From positions 1-7,856 of the forward strand of contig JAKLEJ010000157.1 in assembly GCA_022711695.1 (NCBI GenBank): a stretch of 7,856 nucleotides of DNA, in the 5' to 3' direction. Source of the DNA: Verrucomicrobiota bacterium. Its GTDB lineage: Bacteria; Verrucomicrobiota; Verrucomicrobiia; Limisphaerales; JACRJZ01. The translations under genes were made by a program, and so were the position numbers. A model generated the notes under the pieces. That model was not told where the DNA came from and searched no databases. It saw only the letters and a program-made list of their open reading frames with translations. This document shows, piece by piece, positions 1 through 6,333 of the stretch; the first letter of the stretch is position 1, and each line of letters begins with the position of its first letter.

Positions 1-1539
1 CAGCCGTCCACTCAGCCCGCGCGCGGTCTCCTCGGTCCGCTTGCGTTCGGTGATATCGACGGACACGCCGAACATCCGCGTGGGAACCCGTTGGTGGGCG
101 GCATGGATCCGCCCCCGAGCGGCAATCCAGCGCTGGGTCCCGTCCGGCAGCGCCACCCGGTATTCGCCGTTGTATTCCACCCGGTCTTTCAGCGCGCGCC
201 CCACCGCGCTTTCCACCGCGGGCCGGTCTTGAGGATGGATATGATCCAGGACCTGCTCGTGGCGAATCACTGCATTGGGCGCAAACCCAAACATTCTGCG
301 CCAGTTGGCGGAGGCCCAAATCTCGTTCCGGGAGATGTCCCACACCCAGACACCCAGGTCTGCGGCTGCCGCCGCCAGGCTGAGTCGTTCCTCGCTTTCG
401 CGAAGGGCTCGTTCCGCGCGCCGCCGCTTCAGCAGGGTCCGCGCCAACACCACGATGAGGATGGCCTCGCCGGCGCAAAGCAGAACGCCGGCCACGATCC
501 GCCACCGATGCGACTCCCACAAAGTCGGCTGTCGGAACCGTATGACGCTTCCCTGCGGAAGGCTCGCCTGAGGAATGCCCCAGCGCCTCAATTCCCGCCA
601 GTCGAACTGGGGGACCCCAGGCCGTTGCGGCGGGATCCGGATGCGCGCGGGGCTTTCTCCCTCCAGAATCCGCACCGCCGCACTGGCGGCGTTCTGACTC
701 AACTTCATAACTTCCATGAGCGGTCCTCCGACCACCCCCCGCCCCATCTGGCTGTCCTGCAATCCAAACAAAGGAGCGTTGGCGACCTCGCGCAAGCGGG
801 CCAGCGCGCGATCCTCCAGATGCGGCACGCCTGCGGCATCCACCGCCAACAGCACGTAAAGAATCGCGGAGTTCGGAGGCAGCGCGCCGCACCGGTCCAG
901 CATCGCCTCGAACGAGAGTTCGCTGAGCCAGGTGAAGCCCAAGCGGTTGGTGTAGTTCTGAAACTGCCGGCGCAGTTCGGCCTGCCAGAACAGCTCGATC
1001 GAGGAACGGCCGATCAACAGCACGAGATTGGTGGTCCGAGGCAACACTTGGAGAATTCCCTCCAAGACGCGCTCCGGTTCGTTGGCGACGGCCACCATCG
1101 CGTCGTTGGCGGTCAGGGTGGCGGGGTCCACGTGGCGTTGGTCGCTGCCGGAAATCAGCATGGGGGAAGACGGAAACAAGCCGGACCGATGGCGTTGCGC
1201 GAACCTGGCCGCGGGTCCCCCAACCGGCACGACGAGATCCGGCCGGCGGTCGGAATAGAGGCTGCGCAGATACCCCAGGAGCGCAGTTTCCGGCGCGCCC
1301 GGGGCGCCGCCAACGGATTCGATCGAGACCTCGAACACGGCGAGCGGCGAGCGAATTTGGCGGGCGAGTTCCGTGCGGAAGTTCCCCGAGAAGGTGTCGA
1401 AGGGCGCGAAGTCCCGGCCATACGAGTGAATGAGCAAAACCCGCTTGGGCTCAGCCGCAGCCGCCGCCAAAGCCAACAGGGCCAGCAGGAGCAGGCTGAG
1501 CCTGGCGCAGCGGCCGGACTTCAGGGTGTGGCGGTCCAT
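1..1539 (-). CDS. Membrane sensor protein with periplasmic ABC-substrate-binding-like domain and PAS domain (probable sensor histidine kinase), C-terminus cut by window edge
   Basis: An uninterrupted reading frame of 513 codons runs from ATG at 1539 off the left edge. Residues 1-29 form a clear signal peptide (basic start, then a Leu/Ala run ending in AAAAAE). Residues 30-340 look like the periplasmic sugar/ABC-substrate-binding fold found fused to sensor kinases (start KRVLLIHSYGRDF, then LVVPVGGPA and LVLLIGRSS strands, GRGVVGGPL near the end). One membrane helix spans about 347-369, followed by KRRRAERALRESEERL, a typical linker into a PAS domain (about 385-500, ending GVSVDITERK). The last visible residues, TEETARGLSGRL, resemble the linker before an HPK7/NarL-type dimerisation domain (HisKA_3), so a histidine kinase is inferred, but no kinase residue is visible. 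A GGDEF or other output domain cannot be excluded. The ATG was chosen because the signal peptide begins there; no strong ribosome binding site is seen. The ligand is unknown. Confidence 0.85.
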   Translation of the reverse strand, partial: MDRHTLKSGRCARLSLLLLALLALAAAAAEPKRVLLIHSYGRDFAPFDTFSGNFRTELARQIRSPLAVFEVSIESVGGAPGAPETALLGYLRSLYSDRRPDLVVPVGGPAARFAQRHRSGLFPSSPMLISGSDQRHVDPATLTANDAMVAVANEPERVLEGILQVLPRTTNLVLLIGRSSIELFWQAELRRQFQNYTNRLGFTWLSELSFEAMLDRCGALPPNSAILYVLLAVDAAGVPHLEDRALARLREVANAPLFGLQDSQMGRGVVGGPLMEVMKLSQNAASAAVRILEGESPARIRIPPQRPGVPQFDWRELRRWGIPQASLPQGSVIRFRQPTLWESHRWRIVAGVLLCAGEAILIVVLARTLLKRRRAERALRESEERLSLAAAAADLGVWVWDISRNEIWASANWRRMFGFAPNAVIRHEQVLDHIHPQDRPAVESAVGRALKDRVEYNGEYRVALPDGTQRWIAARGRIHAAHQRVPTRMFGVSVDITERKRTEETARGLSGRL

Positions 1540-1855
1540 GATGGCATGGTCTCGATCGTTGTGCCGGAATGAGGTGCGGTCATCCGGGACGCAGGCTAGC
1601 AGAGCCTCTCAACCGCAACAAGGCGCAAGAGCCCGGCTGAATCCGCGGCGAAAGTCCCCGCGGCCGAGCGGCGGCAGCCATGCGGATTAGAGAGGTTCAT
1701 CTTCCACAGCGGCGGGTCTGAATTCGCTCCGGTGGCGGCGATGCGGCTTGCTCCCGGCCCGGGCGCCGTCATCCTCCGCGCGTGTTTCGCAGACACCTGA
1801 CGTCGGACCTTGTGCTGGCAGCGGCGGCTTTCACAGCGCTGCTGCTGGCGGCGCT
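1540..1855. other. Intergenic gap between antiporter and sensor gene
   Basis: This stretch of about 316 bases separates the stop of the antiporter from the start of the sensor gene, both on the minus strand. The gap suggests that the sensor gene has its own transcription start. It contains the weak promoter candidate at 1593-1621 and a short GC-rich pairing (CCGCGG at 1643-1648 and 1658-1663). I see no T-tailed terminator. A plus-strand GTG frame (1782-1967) enters it but was not accepted as a gene. Confidence 0.6.
1593..1621 (-). promoter_or_regulatory. Weak sigma70-like promoter candidate for the sensor gene
   Basis: On the minus strand, TTGTTG (1621-1616) and TAGCCT (1598-1593) are separated by exactly 17 bases, and the -10-like box ends about 53 bases before the sensor ATG. 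Matches to consensus are partial (TTG of the -35; TA and final T of the -10), so this may be chance in a GC-rich region. Confidence 0.2.
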
Positions 1856-3118
1856 CTACGCCCTGGCCGTTTTGGGCGAATCCGATGCCGTCTGCGTCAC
1901 CCCTTCCGCGGAGGCGCCGATTCTCCGCTGCGATCCGCCGTCTCCGCCCGTTCCGGGGCTGGAATGACCGCGCGGCTCGCCAGTCCCGCCTGGCAGCGCA
2001 TCCGCGCCGTCGGCCCCGGCCGCCGGGAGGGAGGCGATCGAGAACACGGTCATTGCCAGGCCGGTCAGCAGCAGCCAGCCGGCGGCCGCCGGCGCCTTCC
2101 CGCTCTTGAGGAGCGTGGCGGCCCCCAGCGCCGCGACGGTCAGGTTCGGGCAAAGCAGCAGCCAGGCGCAACGGTCCCCACCCAGGCTCAGCCAGCGCCG
2201 GTGCAATGCCTGGCGCGCTCCCAGCAACAGGCCGGCCGCGCCGAAAGCTGTCAGCCCCGTCCACGAAAAGACGACCGGCCAATCCACTCGCAGCCCCAGC
2301 GAGACAAAGAAGATCGGAATGAGAAACCGCCGGCTGATGGGCGCAATAGTCTCCTCGAGGCCCTTGCCCTCGTGCTCGGCCCGGCTCATGAACAGGCCCA
2401 GGAAGAAGGCTGTCTTGGCGGCGGAAAGGCCCAGCCGGTCGCCCAGCGCGCAGACAGCCAGCACCAGCAGCACCAGGAGGTGGGTCCGCCAGTGGGTCGT
2501 CTGCTGGAGGATCCTTTGGAAGAGCCGCGTCAGGTGTGTCGCAAAGCGGGCCACCAACAGCACCACCGCCAGGGCGCCGGCCAGCCGCAATAGGCTCCAC
2601 CAGGACAGCCCGGTCTCCAGCGCCGGAGCTTCGACGGCCAGCAGGGCGATGGCCAGCGCCTCCAGCACGACGAGAACGCGCAAGACCGCCTGGCGTTGCG
2701 CCTCGCCCAGGCCGGTATAGGTCTTCCACGCTGGATAAGCCATGCCCACGGAGACTCCGGTCAGAGATGCGGCAGCCAATAGGGACTCCACCCAGCCAAA
2801 CCCCAACCGACCGGTCAAGAGCAGGACCAGGGGGTATTGCGCCAGCACCCATGGCAACGCGAAACGCAGCGCCGGGAGCAACTCGCGCGGGCGCGGCAGG
2901 TCGATCTCCAAACCCACCTGGAAGAGCAGCAGCAGAAATCCGACCGCCCCCGCCTCGTGGAGCATCGTTTTGACCTCGGCCCCCGCCACCGGCCCCAGCG
3001 CCAGGCCGAAGACGACGAACGCAGGGAACATCAAGGCCGGTCGGCCGAGTCGCCGGCAGATGTCCGGCACGGCCATGAACAGCAACAACAGGCCAATGAG
3101 GATTTCGATGTTGTTCAT
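1856..3118 (-). CDS. CPA2-type cation/proton antiporter (Kef/NapA-like membrane domain)
   Basis: This 420-residue polytopic membrane protein belongs to the Na+/H+ exchanger-like CPA2 superfamily, whose members exchange Na+ or K+ for H+ across the cytoplasmic membrane. Family landmarks appear in order: FGLALGP (37-43), FLLLLFQVGLEIDLP (61-75), SLTGVSVGMAY (118-128) at the unwound helix, FFLGLFMSRAE (238-248), EETIAPISRRFLIPIFFVSLG (255-275) and RVDW. About 12-13 membrane helices are expected over residues 1-365. No RCK/TrkA-N domain follows; instead residues 366-420 form a Gly/Ser/Ala/Thr-rich, probably disordered tail. The ion-binding helix reads VVLEALAIALL (150-160), with Leu-Glu (152-153) where relatives have DD, ND or QD, so ion choice and even activity are uncertain. 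ATG 3118 fits the first helix. It lies 31 bases after the nucleotidyltransferase stop, so co-transcription is likely. Why an antiporter sits with lipid-headgroup genes is not clear. Confidence 0.88.
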   Translation of the reverse strand: MNNIEILIGLLLLFMAVPDICRRLGRPALMFPAFVVFGLALGPVAGAEVKTMLHEAGAVGFLLLLFQVGLEIDLPRPRELLPALRFALPWVLAQYPLVLLLTGRLGFGWVESLLAAASLTGVSVGMAYPAWKTYTGLGEAQRQAVLRVLVVLEALAIALLAVEAPALETGLSWWSLLRLAGALAVVLLVARFATHLTRLFQRILQQTTHWRTHLLVLLVLAVCALGDRLGLSAAKTAFFLGLFMSRAEHEGKGLEETIAPISRRFLIPIFFVSLGLRVDWPVVFSWTGLTAFGAAGLLLGARQALHRRWLSLGGDRCAWLLLCPNLTVAALGAATLLKSGKAPAAAGWLLLTGLAMTVFSIASLPAAGADGADALPGGTGEPRGHSSPGTGGDGGSQRRIGASAEGVTQTASDSPKTARA

Positions 3119-3149
3119 TCGGTCGGAAACGACCGCGCCGGCGCAACCG

Positions 3150-3929
3150 TCAGCCTGCCGGGGCCGGGGTTCCCCGCTCGTCCGCGCCGCCCAGCAACGC
3201 CGGCAGGATGACGCGGGTCGCGCGCTCGATGTCGGCCGGAAAGTCGATCTCGGTCCAAGGCAGGCCGGTTACGTCCACTGCCTCGAACCGCCCCGCCCGC
3301 ACCAGCGCCCGGAGGATGTCGTCGTAAGATTCGGCGCGTCCGGGGCCGACGCCGCGCGCCCGGGTTTCCGCGATCAGCAGCGGCAGGTCGGCCGCGCCGA
3401 TCTTGAAGAAGCCGACGGACTCTCCGACGCTGTCCGCTTGGCCCCGCCAGCCTTTGACAAAATCGAAGGGTTTGCCCCGGCGCATCGGCACGAGCACCGG
3501 GTCGTCGTCCGCCGTGGAATAGGCGCGATCCACCAGCAGGGCGGTGCGGGCCGGCGACTCGATCAAGCTCCGGAGCAGCCGCTCGTCGTAAAGCACGTCG
3601 CCGTCCATCAGCAGCACCGCGTCGGAGGCGGCCTGGAGCGTGGGCAGCGAGGCGTGCATGCTCAGCGCGCTGCCCTCGGCAAAGTCGGGGTTGAAGAGTT
3701 CCTCGATATCGAGGCCGTATCGGGCCTGCAGCCCGGGAAACGCCGCCTGAAGGTGTTCGCGCCGATGCCCGGTGACCACATGGAGCCTGGGCACGCCCAG
3801 GCGGGCGAGGAAGCGAACGTGGCGCTCCAAAAGGCTATGGCCGCCGAATTCCAGGAGGACTTTGGGGCGCTCCCGGGCGTGTTCTCCCAGGCGAATGGAG
3901 CGTCCGGCAACATAAAGAATGGCGTTCAT
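3150..3929 (-). CDS. Nucleotidyltransferase of the phosphocholine/inositol-phosphate/phosphonate cytidylyltransferase type
   Basis: This 259-residue soluble protein is the right length for a single-domain sugar-nucleotidyltransferase fold. The N-terminal nucleotide loop is VAGRSIRLG (7-15), followed by the signature Lys in RPKVLLEFGG (21-30). Next come LLERHVRFLARLGV (33-46), FNPDF (79-83), the metal-binding LLMDGDVLYD (106-115), GESVGFFKI (169-177) and WTEIDFPADIERA (225-237), with Glu227 and Asp229 the likely second metal ligands. Relatives activate phosphocholine (LicC), inositol-1-phosphate (IPCT) or 2-aminoethylphosphonate (PntC) with CTP; the substrate cannot be read from sequence. ATG 3929 overlaps the preceding stop as ATGA, and the fold begins there. 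A longer frame reaching 4169 only reads into the upstream gene. One oddity: the second Gly of the usual GxGxR loop is Ser11. Context with a CDP-alcohol phosphotransferase strongly favours CTP as the nucleotide. Confidence 0.85.
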   Translation of the reverse strand: MNAILYVAGRSIRLGEHARERPKVLLEFGGHSLLERHVRFLARLGVPRLHVVTGHRREHLQAAFPGLQARYGLDIEELFNPDFAEGSALSMHASLPTLQAASDAVLLMDGDVLYDERLLRSLIESPARTALLVDRAYSTADDDPVLVPMRRGKPFDFVKGWRGQADSVGESVGFFKIGAADLPLLIAETRARGVGPGRAESYDDILRALVRAGRFEAVDVTGLPWTEIDFPADIERATRVILPALLGGADERGTPAPAG

Positions 3930-4966
3930 GGAGGATTCTGCGCGGGGCCCTGCGCCGGCGGGGCCGATGCGGCCGATTCGGCCTGGGCCTTGATCTGACG
4001 CAGCGTGGCGTGGTCGGTGTAGAGCAGCAGCCAGCCGACGGCGGCGAAGACGATTTCCCGGGCGCGGCGCAGCAGCGCGTAAGCCAGGCTGAGCGTGTCT
4101 GGCAACCCGGCCAGGCGGCCGAGCATCACGATGCCCGATTCCTGGATGCCCAGCGACCCCGGAACCCACATGCCCAGGGCCTTAGCCACGCCCGTGAACG
4201 CCTCGACCGCCAGCGCCTGCGTCCAGGCAATGGGCATCCCGAGCAAATGGGAAACCAGGTAGATCTCCACCGTGTCCAGCATCCAGCCCCCAAAATAGAA
4301 AGCGGTCGAGGCGAAGAAACGGGACCGGTGGCCGCGATAGAACCCGGCGATCGCCTGGTCCACCTCGAGCAGCTTCTCGCGGCGGCGCGCCAGGAACCGG
4401 GAATCCAGGCGAAAAACCGCGGCCACCGTGAGCAGCGAGGCGAAGAGCCCGCGGCGCTGCATCCAGAACAGCCCTGCCAGGATGACTGTCCCGCTGGCCA
4501 GCACCAGCAGCATTCCCAGGCGCAGGCCGGGCTGGCTGCCCGCCAGGCGCAGAAAGGCCAGCGCGGCCAGGAGAATCAGCAGCAATTGCGCCGCCGACTG
4601 CGCGGTCTTGGACACCACAGCGGCGGACGCGCCGGTCCGGGCGGGCACGCCGCGTCGGGAGAGGAGGTAAACCTTGACCGTTTCTCCGCCCACGTAAGCG
4701 GAGGGCACCACGTTGTTGACGGACTCGCCGGCCCAACGGATGCGAAACAGCGCGGCCGCTGGAACCGCCAGCGCCGGGGGCAGGCAGAACCGCCAGCCGA
4801 CGCAGTCCACGATGTACACGCAGAAATACGGGAGGAGCGCCACCGGGGCCAGCCAGCCGAGCTGGCTCAGCGCTCCGCCCACCGCCCGCAGATCGGCGCG
4901 CGACAGGTACCAGCCGAACAGCGCCAGTCCGGCCAGCAACGCCAGCAGCCTCCAGGCGCCCTTCAT
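3926..4966 (-). CDS. Flippase-like LPG_synthase_TM/UPF0104 family integral membrane protein
   Basis: The protein has 346 residues and about eight membrane helices. It belongs to the family of lysylphosphatidylglycerol synthase membrane domains (PF03706), which includes HpnL-like and other presumed lipid-handling proteins. Hallmarks are WAGESVNNVVPSAYVGGETVKV (78-99, the conserved GE.vN...P...GG loop), a helix block at 112-170, EAFTGVAKALGMWVPGSLGIQE (255-276) and a last helix near 304-316. Residues 325-346 form an Ala/Pro/Gln-rich cytoplasmic tail. No soluble aminoacyl-transferase (MprF C-terminal) domain is present, so it is not a lysyl-PG synthase by itself. ATG 4966 overlaps the upstream stop in TGATG, and its stop overlaps the next ATG (ATGA), so it is coupled on both sides. 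A start 19 codons upstream (5023) would add a Gly/Ala-rich segment with no fold and was not chosen. Moving or handling the lipid product of its neighbours is inferred only. Confidence 0.85.
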   Translation of the reverse strand: MKGAWRLLALLAGLALFGWYLSRADLRAVGGALSQLGWLAPVALLPYFCVYIVDCVGWRFCLPPALAVPAAALFRIRWAGESVNNVVPSAYVGGETVKVYLLSRRGVPARTGASAAVVSKTAQSAAQLLLILLAALAFLRLAGSQPGLRLGMLLVLASGTVILAGLFWMQRRGLFASLLTVAAVFRLDSRFLARRREKLLEVDQAIAGFYRGHRSRFFASTAFYFGGWMLDTVEIYLVSHLLGMPIAWTQALAVEAFTGVAKALGMWVPGSLGIQESGIVMLGRLAGLPDTLSLAYALLRRAREIVFAAVGWLLLYTDHATLRQIKAQAESAASAPPAQGPAQNPP

Positions 4967-6084
4967 CACGCCAGCTTCCGCCTGGGGCGAAGCGCCGGCT
5001 GCAGCGCCAGCGCCGCCACCCAAAACACGTGGCTGCCTGCGGCACTAAGCCACAGAAACCACTCCAGGCGATCCAGACAGGCCAAGGCCAGCACCAGCAC
5101 CGAAAAATCCCGGTTGGTGACCGAATCGATGAGCCTCCGGGTGAACCGGGTCCGGTCCTTCGGCGGCAGGCGCATCCCCCGCACGACCACCCCGAACGAA
5201 AGCAGCGCGCCCAGCACCGCCGCCAGGCCCAGCCAGGCGGCCACGGGCGATTGCCCTTGCCGGGCCAACCCCACGGCGATGCCGGCGAAGACCGACAGAT
5301 GGACGATTTGGTCGCCCGCCAAGTCCAGCCATTTGCCCAGGGGAGTCTCTTTGAACAGCGCCCGGGCCAGGTCGCCATCCACGCAGTCCACTATGGCGGA
5401 CAGTTGGAAGAGCAGCGCCGCCACCACCGCCGAGCTGTAGCTGCCCATGCCGAAGCACCCCGCCGCCGCCAGGCCAATGGCCACCGAGGCCAGCGACACG
5501 GCATTGGGGCTGATGGACGTGTGAATCAGAAGCCTGGACAACACCCGCCCGCAGGGACGGTTGAAGAACCGGTCCACGAAGCCATCCGCCGAGCTGGTGA
5601 GCGAGGCCCAGAAGGCCCGTGTCGCCGCCCGCGCCGAGGTGGCATCGGTTACCCTGAGAGCCAGGCCCTGCGCCGCCACCTCGGGCCGACCGTCCAAGGA
5701 TGCCTGCCAGTTCGGCCCGGCCTGGGACACCACGCCGATGGGCAGCGGGTCTCCGGCGGCGGTCGTCAGGCGGCCGCCCCGCTCGATCAGCGCGCGCACA
5801 TCCGCGGCTTGAACCAGCAGGCCGGTCCCGGTCACGAGCGCGGGCCCGCCTGCCGCGGGCGGCGTCGGGATTACGCGGACCTCGATTCCCAGGGCGGCGG
5901 CTCGTTCAAGCGCCGGAAGCGGCTCCCGCGCCACGATGGCGATCGGCCCCGCGCCGGCCCGATGCGCCGCCACCACCAGCCGATCCAGCAATGTGAGCGC
6001 GGCCACCCTCAATGCGCCCGTCTGGCCGTCAAGGAAGACCAGCGCCGGCAGCCGGGGCGGCTCGATGGAGGGTTGGGGTTTCAA
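4966..6084 (-). CDS. CDP-alcohol phosphatidyltransferase with N-terminal degenerate nucleotidyltransferase-like domain (IPCT/DIPPS-related architecture)
   Basis: The 372-residue protein has two parts. Residues 165-365 are a membrane-embedded CDP-alcohol phosphotransferase domain with the complete active-site signature D-x2-DG-x2-AR-x8-G-x3-D-x3-D: Asp233, Asp236, Gly237, Ala240, Arg241, Gly250, Asp254 and Asp258. The entry segment SADGFVDRFFNRPCGRVLSR (165-184) and SISPNAVSL (190-198), together with RDFSVLVLALACLDRLEWFL (325-344), recall the DIPPS-type branch (CDP-inositol users). Residues 10-160 form an alpha/beta domain (LDRLVVAAHRAGAGPIAIVA, 33-52) resembling a nucleotidyltransferase that has lost the glycine loop and the metal Asp. 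The separate cytidylyltransferase downstream may do the activation instead. The start is TTG at 6084: an in-frame stop lies upstream and no ATG or GTG lies between. Membrane location is expected. The transferred headgroup and the acceptor (diacyl- or dialkylglycerol, inositol phosphate, other) are unknown. Confidence 0.87.
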   Translation of the reverse strand: MKPQPSIEPPRLPALVFLDGQTGALRVAALTLLDRLVVAAHRAGAGPIAIVAREPLPALERAAALGIEVRVIPTPPAAGGPALVTGTGLLVQAADVRALIERGGRLTTAAGDPLPIGVVSQAGPNWQASLDGRPEVAAQGLALRVTDATSARAATRAFWASLTSSADGFVDRFFNRPCGRVLSRLLIHTSISPNAVSLASVAIGLAAAGCFGMGSYSSAVVAALLFQLSAIVDCVDGDLARALFKETPLGKWLDLAGDQIVHLSVFAGIAVGLARQGQSPVAAWLGLAAVLGALLSFGVVVRGMRLPPKDRTRFTRRLIDSVTNRDFSVLVLALACLDRLEWFLWLSAAGSHVFWVAALALQPALRPRRKLA

Positions 6085-6103
6085 TGGCGCATGTTCGTTC
6101 CTG
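6081..6103 (-). promoter_or_regulatory. Ribosome binding site and three-codon upstream reading frame coupled to a TTG start
   Basis: On the minus strand CAGGA (6103-6099) is followed six bases later by ATG (6092), which opens ATG-CGC-CAT-TGA. Its stop overlaps the TTG (6084) that opens the phosphotransferase frame. The Shine-Dalgarno-like core is well placed for the ATG but 14 bases from the TTG, so re-entry after a Met-Arg-His minipeptide, or simple use of TTG, is possible. A single-base error in the sequence would also place the ATG in frame. Confidence 0.4.
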
Positions 6104-6137
6104 TCGGAATCGCGCTTACCCCTAGCAGCGGCGCGGC

Positions 6138-6143
6138 CTTATA
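6138..6143 (-). promoter_or_regulatory. Possible -10 box for the four-gene operon
   Basis: TATAAG on the minus strand is the most AT-rich hexamer upstream of the operon and ends about 53 bases before the TTG start. No good -35 box lies 16-18 bases further upstream. A 12-base palindrome (CGGCCATGGCCG, 6169-6180) sits roughly where a -35-binding regulator could act. This is a weak assignment. Confidence 0.2.
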
Positions 6144-6240
6144 ACAAGTCCAAATCCGGCAGCGCATTCGGCCATGGCCGTTGCCCATTGGGTCGATGTT
6201 CTGGTTTGAACCGAGCTTCCGCGATGCGGATTTGCTGGAG

Positions 6241-6260
6241 GGCTGCGCTCCGTCGCAGCC
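6241..6260. repeat. Perfect 7-base-stem hairpin, possible dispersed REP-like unit
   Basis: GGCTGCG (6241-6247) and CGCAGCC (6254-6260) are perfect complements around the six-base loop CTCCGT. There is no T-run on either side, so it is a poor intrinsic terminator. From memory, similar GCTGCG-CTCCGT-CGCAGC hairpins recur between genes in verrucomicrobial genomes; this was not checked. Confidence 0.5.
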
Positions 6261-6298
6261 GGCTGGCCACCGCCCCCTGCATGGCAAAGATGCGGATG

Positions 6299-6322
6299 GT
6301 AGGCGACGCTCCCGCGGAGCCG
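6299..6322. repeat. Short GC-rich hairpin of dispersed-repeat type
   Basis: GCTCC (6308-6312) pairs with GGAGC (6316-6320) around CGC, inside a GTAGGCGACG...GCCGG context. This resembles a GTAGGGCGA-type intergenic repeat that I recall from Pedosphaera-like genomes. Only one copy is in the window, so repeat status rests on recollection. Confidence 0.35.
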
Positions 6323-6333
6323 GGAATTGGCTT

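Noticed and set aside
91..1572. Long plus-strand open frame of 493 codons opposite the sensor gene
   Set aside because: The product is rich in Arg, Gly, Pro, Gln and His with no domain pattern. The minus strand carries an unambiguous signal peptide, sensor, helix and PAS protein, so the frame is an antisense by-product of GC-rich codon use.
1643..1663. CCGCGG pairing as a terminator
   Set aside because: CCGCGG is self-complementary and frequent in GC-rich DNA, the stem is only six bases, and no T-run follows on either strand.
1782..1967. Plus-strand GTG frame of 61 codons with a membrane-helix-like segment
   Set aside because: It overlaps the antiporter tail antisense, has no ribosome binding site, and Ala/Leu-rich hydrophobic runs are common antisense artefacts in such DNA. 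A real small membrane protein cannot be fully excluded.
1596..3146. Minus-strand frame of 516 codons overlapping the antiporter
   Set aside because: It is an alternative frame on the same strand, rich in Arg, Gly and Pro, while the antiporter frame shows membrane helices and family motifs.
2742..3998. Plus-strand frame of 418 codons opposite the antiporter and cytidylyltransferase genes
   Set aside because: Low-complexity composition and no motif; it spans two well-supported minus-strand genes.
4010..5440. Plus-strand frame of 476 codons opposite the flippase-like and phosphotransferase genes
   Set aside because: Gln/His/Arg-rich antisense frame with no recognisable fold; the minus-strand genes have clear family signatures.
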